Shown piece by piece: positions 1 to 5,984 of a DNA stretch of 10,042 nt. Position numbers and translations under genes: made by a program. The stretch is from NCBI GenBank assembly GCA_964654015.1, contig CAZZHQ010000090.1, forward strand, positions 1 to 10,042. The letters are read 5' to 3'. The notes under the pieces are model-generated. The model did no database searches. It was not told where the DNA came from and worked only from the letters and a program-made list of their open reading frames with translations. Position 1 is the first letter of the stretch; every line of letters begins with the position of its first letter. This DNA is from JAUUZT01 sp964654015. Its GTDB lineage: Bacteria; Chloroflexota; Dehalococcoidia; GIF9; AB-539-J10.

Positions 1-825
1 AAATAACCCTGACCTATTTCCCCATGTATTGCATGCATCCCGAACAGACATTCCTTCAATGAATGCCTGCTTAATGACCGTTTCCGTATATTTCCAGAGC
101 GGTTCTTGCTTAGAGTGGTGGTGGTTATTACCTTCGAGTTCACTTGCTATGGAGCAATAGGCATTAGTCCACCATGCCGGTTCTGGCGCGCTGCTCATTG
201 CCAACAATTGCCATAGGATTTGTACGTAAGCTACACAAGCAGCGTTATTTGCGTAGGAATTATGAGTCAGCATACCGTCTAATGCGGCATCTGCATATAT
301 CGAAGCATTTGGACTGCGTAAATAGGGGACCACTATTGGTGATATACGCATAAGCGAACCATTGCCGAGGCTATCAAGACCGCTTGAATACCAGGGTTCA
401 TGCTTATCTTTATGATTGCGAATGAATTTTCTGGTAGTACCGCCTATTCCGATAATATGGTGCTTGCAGAACCGCTTTGACAGGTTGTCCGGTATCAATC
501 CGTCGTCTTTAATGAGTTGTTTTAACGTCCAGAAGGTAAGTTGTGTATCATCAGTGGGAACACCCACGGCCTGATAATTTGAGCGTTTGCAAGGTAAGTA
601 ACTTCGGGTTTCACCGAATTCGTGACACCGTTGCTCAGCTGTCCTACCCTCGGAGGGAGCCCCCAGCGAATCCCCGATTGCGGCTCCAAGTAGCATACCC
701 TCCACCTTGCCAAAACTGAATTTAACAGGTAATTGCGCCGGAGTCTGTGCCAAAAGGCTGCTTCGCTGAATACATATTTTCCCTTGCGAGATTAACTTTT
801 CGAGCAGTGCGGTGTTATCTATCAT
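1..825 (-). CDS. ADP-ribosylglycohydrolase (DraG/ARH family), C-terminus cut by the window edge
   Basis: The family removes ADP-ribose from proteins or nucleic acids, or cleaves related ADP-ribose conjugates, using two Mg ions in an all-alpha fold in the cytoplasm. I translated the frame directly: it is open from the ATG at 825 to base 1, giving 275 residues. Family motifs visible are GAAIGDSLGAPSEG (residues 47-60), the metal-binding PTDDTQLTFW (90-99), LGNGSLMRISP (153-163) and LTHNSYANNAACVAY (186-200). These are the usual first glycine/aspartate motif, TDDT metal site, GNGxxMR motif and TH helix. The second metal motif near the C-terminus lies outside the window. About 40 residues precede the domain. 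The ATG follows the TIR-kinase stop by 9 nt; I see no good Shine-Dalgarno, so coupled translation is likely. The in-frame GTG at codon 41 is an alternative start. As last visible gene of the operon, downstream of a TIR protein, it may reverse ADP-ribosylation or protect the host; that role is inferred. Confidence 0.9.
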   Translation of the reverse strand, partial: MIDNTALLEKLISQGKICIQRSSLLAQTPAQLPVKFSFGKVEGMLLGAAIGDSLGAPSEGRTAEQRCHEFGETRSYLPCKRSNYQAVGVPTDDTQLTFWTLKQLIKDDGLIPDNLSKRFCKHHIIGIGGTTRKFIRNHKDKHEPWYSSGLDSLGNGSLMRISPIVVPYLRSPNASIYADAALDGMLTHNSYANNAACVAYVQILWQLLAMSSAPEPAWWTNAYCSIASELEGNNHHHSKQEPLWKYTETVIKQAFIEGMSVRDACNTWGNRSGLF

Positions 826-834
826 ATAATCATA

Positions 835-2136
835 CTATAGAGCTTTCTTTGCTGACGTTTCTGCAAGAGTATACCGGTAAATATGACGATAGTAAGCCCA
901 TTCGCTCCTTAGCTGAACTTCATAGTCAGTGTAAGAATTATGGTTTCGCCTGTAAGAAAAGGTATTTCCATGAAGTGTTTCACCGGCATCCAGCTTTTCT
1001 CTATTTTGGCGCACATATTTTTTTAGATTTTTGAATTGGATGGGATGCCATTCGTGGTCTGAGAGTATATCTCCAGGCATAACCTCCCAGGTGGCGCTCC
1101 GTATCGGAGATACGAGATGCTTATCCATTTTCTGCTTAGTGAATTCACTATTGATGGCAGACACGATTTGATCCGCAATATCAAGTGCTGAAAAATCATC
1201 ACTATAATAAATTTGCGATCCAGCCACATCTCGTTGCATCAGTTCATATTCCTTTGATACAGGAAGAATTACATCATTTAAATAGGGTTCTCCATCAGGG
1301 CCAGCCCTCTCCAATCTACGTTTATATAATTCCGTGTCAGAAACATCGATAAACATCCTGTTATCGAATCGAGAATAAATATCCTCTCGTATAAACAAAA
1401 GAAATCCCTCAACGATAACAATTGTTTTATCGTTAAGATCACTATCATTTATTTCACAGTCGTAAGCACCCCACCAGGGTGATCTATCCTCGATTACAGT
1501 GCCGCAGCCATTTTTCAGCAGGGTAATGACTTCAAGCAAATGATCAAATCGTAATGCCTGTTCATGTTCCCAACATTTATATCCCATGCAGGAATGGCTG
1601 CTCTTCGCGTTAAAAAATATATCAGTATTGATATGCAAAACATGTTTGTTAATGCTGGCAATACTTTGCACGCTTGAATCTTTCCCGCTGCATGTCCTGC
1701 CTGCAATGCCAATCATATATACTCGGCCAGGTGGCGGTGGAGGTGGTGTATCCGGTACTGCACTCAATAGTTTGGGTAGATGCTTTTCTAATGGAGGGGG
1801 AAATAAATCACACCACATGCGGCCTGCAATATGGGGGCCTAAATTATGTGGTTGGTAATCCTCAATTCTAGTAGGAATGATTAATTTCTTACGTGCATAG
1901 GCCATCGCACACTCGGCATCCACGGCAATTGCGTCATCCGCATTTTTTGAAAAAATTAGTACAAACACTATGCACTCGGCAATCGCATCAGCAATTTGTG
2001 CCGCAAAAGGTCTGCCCGGCACCAGGTCACGCGTGTCCATAAAACACTTATAACCCTGGATAGAAAGGTAATCGTAGATAATATCGGATTCCTTTTGATC
2101 TACCGTTGAGTGACTAATAAATATTTGATATGCCAT
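835..2136 (-). CDS. TIR domain fused to a nicotinamide riboside kinase / uridine kinase-like P-loop kinase
   Basis: This 433-residue protein has three parts. Residues 1-115 are a TIR domain: it opens YQIFISHSTVD, has a FMDTRDLVPG loop (32-41), a VFVLIFSKN strand (57-65) and DAECAMAYARKK (73-84), where E75 sits at the usual NADase glutamate. A poly-proline linker (131-136) follows. Residues 139-330 are a P-loop kinase: GIAGRTCSGKDS (143-154), HINTDIFF (168-175) with D172 at the substrate-binding Asp, IVEGFLLF (241-248), a basic lid YKRRLERAG (271-279) and LPVSKEYELM (291-300). From memory of human NRK1, the order and spelling of these motifs (for example EGFLLF) fit NRK better than uridine kinase, but both belong to one superfamily. 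Position 153 is Asp where Walker A normally has Ser/Thr. Residues 340-433 are an aromatic- and Arg-rich tail I do not recognise. TIR domains in defence usually hydrolyse or cyclise NAD+; the kinase may act on a nicotinamide or other nucleoside. The effector role is inferred. Confidence 0.85.
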   Translation of the reverse strand: MAYQIFISHSTVDQKESDIIYDYLSIQGYKCFMDTRDLVPGRPFAAQIADAIAECIVFVLIFSKNADDAIAVDAECAMAYARKKLIIPTRIEDYQPHNLGPHIAGRMWCDLFPPPLEKHLPKLLSAVPDTPPPPPPGRVYMIGIAGRTCSGKDSSVQSIASINKHVLHINTDIFFNAKSSHSCMGYKCWEHEQALRFDHLLEVITLLKNGCGTVIEDRSPWWGAYDCEINDSDLNDKTIVIVEGFLLFIREDIYSRFDNRMFIDVSDTELYKRRLERAGPDGEPYLNDVILPVSKEYELMQRDVAGSQIYYSDDFSALDIADQIVSAINSEFTKQKMDKHLVSPIRSATWEVMPGDILSDHEWHPIQFKNLKKYVRQNREKLDAGETLHGNTFSYRRNHNSYTDYEVQLRSEWAYYRHIYRYTLAETSAKKAL

Positions 2137-2174
2137 ATTATACTTCTGCTTTCATAACTAATAATCCGGCTTTC

Positions 2175-2555
2175 TCAATGATTAGCATGTTTGCTCTTGT
2201 AACAACGTATTATTGAATATACGTGCCCAAATGCAGGGATGTCGCTTTCCATATCCCACCACATGTATCCGTCCAGTTCCCCATGCGGCTTTAAATGCAC
2301 ATGTCCTTCCGCTTCAATCAGGAATGCCTTATGCATGCTGGCAGCTCCGGCAAACGAACATAAGTAGGTAGTTCTTGTAGCGCGCAAACCTGTTTCTTCA
2401 CCAAGTTCCCTCGCGGCAGCCTGATATGATCGCTCATGAGGCTTCGCTCCACCACCAGGAAGTGAATATTTATGCCTGCCACAGTCCTTCACCAGCAGAA
2501 CCTTGCCATGCCTGATGACTACCGCAGTGCCTCTTCTTCGTAAGTGCGCAGCCAT
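2175..2555 (-). CDS. Nudix (MutT-like) hydrolase
   Basis: This is a 126-residue, single-domain protein of ordinary Nudix length. The Nudix box is complete: G35-x5-E41-x7-R49-E50-L51-x-E53-E54-x-G56-L57, with the SLPGGGAK lead-in at 31-38. The metal-binding glutamates are all present, so it should be active, cleaving a nucleoside diphosphate linked to some group X. The substrate cannot be read from the sequence. MutT-type oxidised dNTPs, ADP-ribose and other NAD-derived compounds are all possible; the TIR and ADP-ribosylglycohydrolase neighbours make ADP-ribose attractive. The N-terminus (AAHLRRRGTAVVIRHGKVLL, residues 2-21) runs straight into the first strands, so the ATG at 2555 fits. It starts 28 nt after the GAP1 stop, with only a weak GGAA 14 nt upstream as ribosome site, and ends 38 nt before the TIR gene. 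The end WWDMESDIPAFGHVYSII (98-115) is typical of the family's last helix. Confidence 0.93.
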   Translation of the reverse strand: MAAHLRRRGTAVVIRHGKVLLVKDCGRHKYSLPGGGAKPHERSYQAAARELGEETGLRATRTTYLCSFAGAASMHKAFLIEAEGHVHLKPHGELDGYMWWDMESDIPAFGHVYSIIRCYKSKHANH

Positions 2556-2583
2556 AATTGCTAATTGTTCCGGTTAAATTGAT

Positions 2584-4302
2584 TCAATGATTTTTCCTGG
2601 TATCCTTTTTATCATCTTTATCCTTTAAGGCAAATTTATTGATGATGTTCCTGACACTGGATTGGGGATTGATGGCATCGGTCCGGCTGCTCAATATTTG
2701 ATCAAGTTTGGTAATGAAATCTGGCGGAGCCAATTTTTCACTGCCGCCCAAGGATTTCAGTATATTCGCCAGGTTCTTTGTATCCATTTGGGGCAGAACC
2801 GGAATAAATGTGGCCAACTCGGCAAATTGTTGTAGTTTGATCACTTGTAGTACCACGTCCGGTATTTGTTCTTTTAATCTTGGATTAATGTACGACAGCT
2901 CAATGGTTGTCTGTGATAAAACTGCGGTCATAGACGGCACAAGTAGCTTTTCTATAGGGATTAAATCTGTCCCCGCAAATAGTGTAATCACATTCTTATA
3001 TTGCTCCGGGTGCATTGACTCAAGCAGCCTGCGCAATGCGCCATAATCCCGCTTCCAGATCAAGACCAGTATCTCCAAATTTACGTGTTTTACAGTTTTC
3101 AGGAATTTCTCAATATCTGCAATATAATCTTGAGCCGGCCGCTCATTTAAAAATGTATTTAGCAGCATATTGGCAATAGGGCCGCGATCAAAACCGCGGT
3201 TAATAGCTATAAATAAATTATTGGTTCCGGCACTACGATATTGCATTAAAAGAGGGTTTAATATCCTGCCAGCTAAGCGCCGGCCGATCAGCGCTTCTAA
3301 TTTTGTTGATGAAATGGCCTCAATAGCAGGCCAATTCTGATTAGTAAATTCATCGGTTAAATCCGGTGGCATGTTATTTATCACATCACTGTCATAAGCA
3401 ATTCCCGTCAAAAAGTTATTCGCCTCAAAAGCAGCTGATTTATTGTTGATTATATCGGCATACCCGGACTGATTTATTTTATAGGACAGCCATTTTTCAT
3501 ATGGTGTGACAGGGATAGAAACATCTGAATCTACTTTGCATTTGGCACAATCAACAAATATAAGGCGGGGTGAAGGAGATGGTGCCGCAGCATAGCCGTT
3601 AGCCCAAAAATAGCTGACAACGGGATTGCATTTATCAAAGTAGGTATCGAAGCTCATATCTGGCCGGTCAGATTCCAATGCCAGTGAAAAGACCATCGCC
3701 AGAGCATCACGGACATCTTCCGCAGTTCCAGTCAAGGCAAGAGACACACGGTCTCGTTTAAGTTCAGAGTTATTATGAGTTAAGTGAAGTAACTTCCAGA
3801 GCTCGCTGCGTTCCCATTTCAGTGCGTACTGCTGCCCATGCAATTCTGTTGATTTTCCCATAGCATCATCGACTTTGATATCAACTTTGCCAATATTCAC
3901 CCCCGAACGCCCTTCCATGCTCAGTGCCTCAGTTGGTAAGTTGATAAACCTGTTGTTAAAAAGGTGGAATAGGACAAAAGGATTATATTTTAATTTAATA
4001 AAATCTGCTCTACTTATAATGAGGCTATGCGCCAGGTAGTTACCACCTCTGCCGAACCTGTCCTTCTGCTCCACATGAACAATGCGCGATATAACATACT
4101 TGTTATTCCCCAAATTGAAAAAGGCCAGTTTTTCGGGCAATAAATCAGACGGGTAATAGACAAGCCTTGTTTCTATTTCGGTTAACTCCTGTTCATTAAT
4201 ATAATCCTGGGAATAAAATAACGTCTGGAAGCCACCCACTCTTGACGGTGACAACGCCTTTTCAACATTACCATATAGGTGTTGCCAGGCTTCAATGATC
4301 AT
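2584..4302 (-). CDS. GAP1-type protein (GTPase-associated protein 1, N2-type N-terminal domain)
   Basis: This 572-residue soluble protein has no signal peptide or membrane segment. The N-terminal 130 residues match what I recall of the GAP1-N2 domain: EAWQHLYGN at 4-12, GGFQTLFYSQD at 23-33, and the strongly conserved core KDRFGRGGNYLAHSLIISR at 80-98, followed by FVLFHLF (109-115). A middle region (about 150-265) contains LALTGTAEDVRDALAMVFSL (188-207), FDTYFDKC (218-225) and RLIFVDCAKC (246-255), compatible with the GAP1-M domain. Residues 320-570 look alpha-helical and repeat-like and end in a charged tail (DKDDKKDTRK). GAP1 proteins are named for genomic association with GTPases in predicted conflict systems; biochemical function is unknown to me. 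The start ATG overlaps the end of the FGE-like gene by 11 nt and has a good ribosome site (AAGAGG, 7 nt upstream), implying coupled production. No GTPase is visible in the window. Family call fairly sure, domain borders approximate. Confidence 0.8.
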   Translation of the reverse strand: MIIEAWQHLYGNVEKALSPSRVGGFQTLFYSQDYINEQELTEIETRLVYYPSDLLPEKLAFFNLGNNKYVISRIVHVEQKDRFGRGGNYLAHSLIISRADFIKLKYNPFVLFHLFNNRFINLPTEALSMEGRSGVNIGKVDIKVDDAMGKSTELHGQQYALKWERSELWKLLHLTHNNSELKRDRVSLALTGTAEDVRDALAMVFSLALESDRPDMSFDTYFDKCNPVVSYFWANGYAAAPSPSPRLIFVDCAKCKVDSDVSIPVTPYEKWLSYKINQSGYADIINNKSAAFEANNFLTGIAYDSDVINNMPPDLTDEFTNQNWPAIEAISSTKLEALIGRRLAGRILNPLLMQYRSAGTNNLFIAINRGFDRGPIANMLLNTFLNERPAQDYIADIEKFLKTVKHVNLEILVLIWKRDYGALRRLLESMHPEQYKNVITLFAGTDLIPIEKLLVPSMTAVLSQTTIELSYINPRLKEQIPDVVLQVIKLQQFAELATFIPVLPQMDTKNLANILKSLGGSEKLAPPDFITKLDQILSSRTDAINPQSSVRNIINKFALKDKDDKKDTRKNH

Positions 4303-4894
4303 TGTTATACCTCTTGATCAATCTGAATCCGAAATAGTAAATCCTCTCTTTTAACGGCTTGATCGAATCCTTTTGCGGATCGTATGTATTTGGATGAAAA
4401 TGTTGTCGAGGTTTACCTACGCCCACGTATTTATCCTTCTCGGTAACCCACTCCACAAGCCCACCCTCAAAGAGGGCAAAATCACGCATTTTTTTCATTC
4501 TTTTATATAGATGATTCCAAATATCTGTTGCCTTGATTGAAAGGCCAGAAAGTGTATAAACGGGGATACTCTCATCTTTGATGGTCATGTAAAATTTGCG
4601 CCATTCATCGATGGTAGGCAAGCCAAATCCGGGTCCTATCCAATTAGCATAATTAATGGCTTCCTGAGGGGTGATCCCAGTTATGAAAACTCCTTCATAA
4701 TTTTCCTTGTTTATCTCGTTTGTTGAAACACGCGGGTTCATTTTTACAATAACGTCATACAACTTATCTCCAAACGAGTTGGTCTCAGAAATATGTCGTT
4801 CATATTGAATTTTTGTGACGGGCCATAAACCGAATGCCCCCAGGTTATCTATCTCCAGGAAAGGGAACCCTGTCTTGTCGACTACTATCCTCAT
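4292..4894 (-). CDS. FGE/sulfatase-modifying-factor-fold protein, cysteine-free, probably non-catalytic
   Basis: This 200-residue protein has the FGE (SUMF1, C-type-lectin-like) pattern: LWPVTKIQYERH (23-34), MNPRVS (52-57), VFITGITPQEAINYANWIG (69-87), LPTIDEWRKF (92-101), GGLVEWV (144-150) and a closing YYFGFRLIKR (186-195). These correspond to the family's PVTN-x-Y, NP, V-x-W-x-x-A-x-x-Y-x-x-W, LPTEAEWE, G-x-x-W-EW and GFR motifs. It has no cysteine at all, so it cannot use the paired-cysteine copper chemistry of true formylglycine-generating enzymes. A ligand- or peptide-binding role is more likely. The frame is open upstream to an ATG at 5035, but those extra 47 residues lie inside the vWA gene and look like its shadow. 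The ATG at 4894, one nucleotide after the vWA stop (TAA-G-ATG), gives a protein that starts right at the domain. No Shine-Dalgarno is visible, so translation probably depends on the vWA gene; a small hairpin sits just upstream. Confidence 0.82.
   Translation of the reverse strand: MRIVVDKTGFPFLEIDNLGAFGLWPVTKIQYERHISETNSFGDKLYDVIVKMNPRVSTNEINKENYEGVFITGITPQEAINYANWIGPGFGLPTIDEWRKFYMTIKDESIPVYTLSGLSIKATDIWNHLYKRMKKMRDFALFEGGLVEWVTEKDKYVGVGKPRQHFHPNTYDPQKDSIKPLKERIYYFGFRLIKRYNNDH
4310..4315 (-). promoter_or_regulatory. Ribosome binding site of the GAP1 gene
   Basis: AAGAGG lies 7 nt before the ATG at 4302, inside the end of the FGE-like gene. It fixes the GAP1 start and so the 11-nt overlap of the two reading frames. 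Confidence 0.7.
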
Positions 4895-4895
4895 C

Positions 4896-5975
4896 TTACA
4901 ATACCAGTAAATACTGGTCTCCCATGGGATAATATTGCGGCAGCTTCTTTTGTTTAACCCATCGATTTTTGTCAGGATCATAGCCATAAATGAAGGCATG
5001 TCCTCCCTGTGCAACCGCCACTGAGCCAAAATCAAGCCTGATTACGTTAACCGGATGCCAGTAGTATACCGCAGAAGATTCGTTGCAACGTATAAGCACG
5101 AACCCCTTTTTATTATTTAACGTTGGATATACAGGTTTCCCCAGAATAGTTGTCCCATCACCGTCGCATATCAACTCACCAGCTTCGTGCCTGTGATTGC
5201 CGTGCAGACATTCATAGGATTGGCCTTGAATTGCCTGCTTAAATATGGATACCTCTTCCATTTTCAAGCTAAACCATTGGGGCATTTCACAATGTTCAAG
5301 TTCCGTTAAAAGGCCGCATCCTTCATTCAATCCTCCCTGGTGTTTTGCTGTTACTTCACTGCCGAAATATGATACAGATATGGAGTAATCTTCCAGGTTC
5401 GATCCTTGCAAGTAATTTACATCTCCAACTATCAGCTTATAGCCGCCGTTGCTCCAATAGTATGGCATGAAATTAAATCCGCCTATTTCCATGGTGGCCA
5501 CCGGCGTGCTCAAATCAGAGATTAAATCGAACAACTGATCGCGCTGAACCTCCCTGCCTATCGGAATATCTCCTCTCAGCGATTCATTTATCGTCACAAA
5601 AAAAAGATTTGGTGTGAGTAAACAATTTACCCAATCTTGAAGGTCATAGATAAGGCCTGAACCTATAACAATCACTTTGCCCGCTTTTAGACCCTCCAGG
5701 TTCGGCGAGATAAAACTGCCGCGCATGCTATTCTCTTTGGACCACAACTTATATGATTGGGCTAATTTCTTATAATCGTATTGCTTACTATTGCCCAGGA
5801 AAAACAGCCTTTTGCTAATTCCTGCAGGTAGCCTATCAAATAGCTGCGTGGCGATCTTAAGGATGACATCGCTATCTGTCGACGCGCTTTCACTGGCATC
5901 GATAACAATTGCCAGGTCCTCGAACGAATTAACCGTCAATTGGCCGCGTCCTTCAGGTAACTTGAAGCTGTTCAT
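4896..5975 (-). CDS. vWA domain protein with a degenerate zinc-ribbon-like segment
   Basis: This 359-residue protein has no signal peptide or membrane segment. The N-terminal 150 residues look like a von Willebrand factor A domain: LAIVIDASES (21-30) carries the DxSxS metal (MIDAS) motif at D26-S28-S30, then ATQLFDRLP, a RLFFLGNS strand (56-63), a SFISPNLEGL segment (87-96) in place of the usual MIDAS threonine loop, and VIVIGSGLIYD (101-111) in place of the usual TDG strand. The middle contains a Cys/His cluster, ECLHGNHRHEAGELICDGDG (255-274), with C256, H258, H261, H263 and C270, resembling a zinc ribbon that has lost its full CxxC pairs. The C-terminal 90 residues look beta-rich and are unrecognised. 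vWA proteins next to AAA+ ATPases often act as adaptors for the ATPase (as in MoxR-vWA pairs); that role is inferred here. It starts 9 nt after the AAA+ stop with AGCGGA just upstream of the ATG, and ends 1 nt before the FGE-like gene. Confidence 0.75.
   Translation of the reverse strand: MNSFKLPEGRGQLTVNSFEDLAIVIDASESASTDSDVILKIATQLFDRLPAGISKRLFFLGNSKQYDYKKLAQSYKLWSKENSMRGSFISPNLEGLKAGKVIVIGSGLIYDLQDWVNCLLTPNLFFVTINESLRGDIPIGREVQRDQLFDLISDLSTPVATMEIGGFNFMPYYWSNGGYKLIVGDVNYLQGSNLEDYSISVSYFGSEVTAKHQGGLNEGCGLLTELEHCEMPQWFSLKMEEVSIFKQAIQGQSYECLHGNHRHEAGELICDGDGTTILGKPVYPTLNNKKGFVLIRCNESSAVYYWHPVNVIRLDFGSVAVAQGGHAFIYGYDPDKNRWVKQKKLPQYYPMGDQYLLVL
4903..4918 (-). repeat. Perfect inverted repeat just upstream of the FGE-like start
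   Basis: ACCAGTA and TACTGGT form a 7-bp perfect inverted repeat separated by AA, within the last codons of the vWA gene. It ends 8 nt before the ATG at 4894. In mRNA it could form a short hairpin (6-bp stem with a 4-nt loop) over the ribosome landing region. It may be chance; no U-run follows, so it is not a terminator. Confidence 0.35.
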
Positions 5976-5984
5976 AATTCCGCT

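Noticed and set aside
522..713. Minus-strand 63-codon frame inside the first gene
   Set aside because: It is a different frame from the ADP-ribosylglycohydrolase, whose motifs (GDSLG, TDDT, GNGSLMR) read through the same bases.
747..1034. Plus-strand open frame crossing the TIR-kinase/glycohydrolase junction
   Set aside because: It runs antisense across two real coding ends and its translation resembles nothing; the frames on the minus strand are much better supported.
1140..1720. Plain uridine kinase assignment for the kinase half
   Set aside because: EGFLLF and the NTDIFF segment fit nicotinamide riboside kinase better from memory; kept as an alternative, not as the call.
1726..1800. Run of GG pairs on the plus strand (possible G-quadruplex or simple repeat)
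   Set aside because: It is explained by six consecutive proline codons (1729-1746) in the linker of the TIR-kinase; GG runs of two are weak quadruplex candidates.
2708..3046. Plus-strand open frame of 112 codons inside GAP1
   Set aside because: Antisense shadow: low-complexity Ser/Cys-rich translation, no ribosome site or domain, opposite to a well-supported gene.
4895..5035. An extended start for the FGE-like gene at 5035, adding 47 residues
   Set aside because: The extra segment lies wholly inside the vWA C-terminus, has no FGE character, and the ATG at 4894 sits exactly at the vWA stop and the start of the domain.
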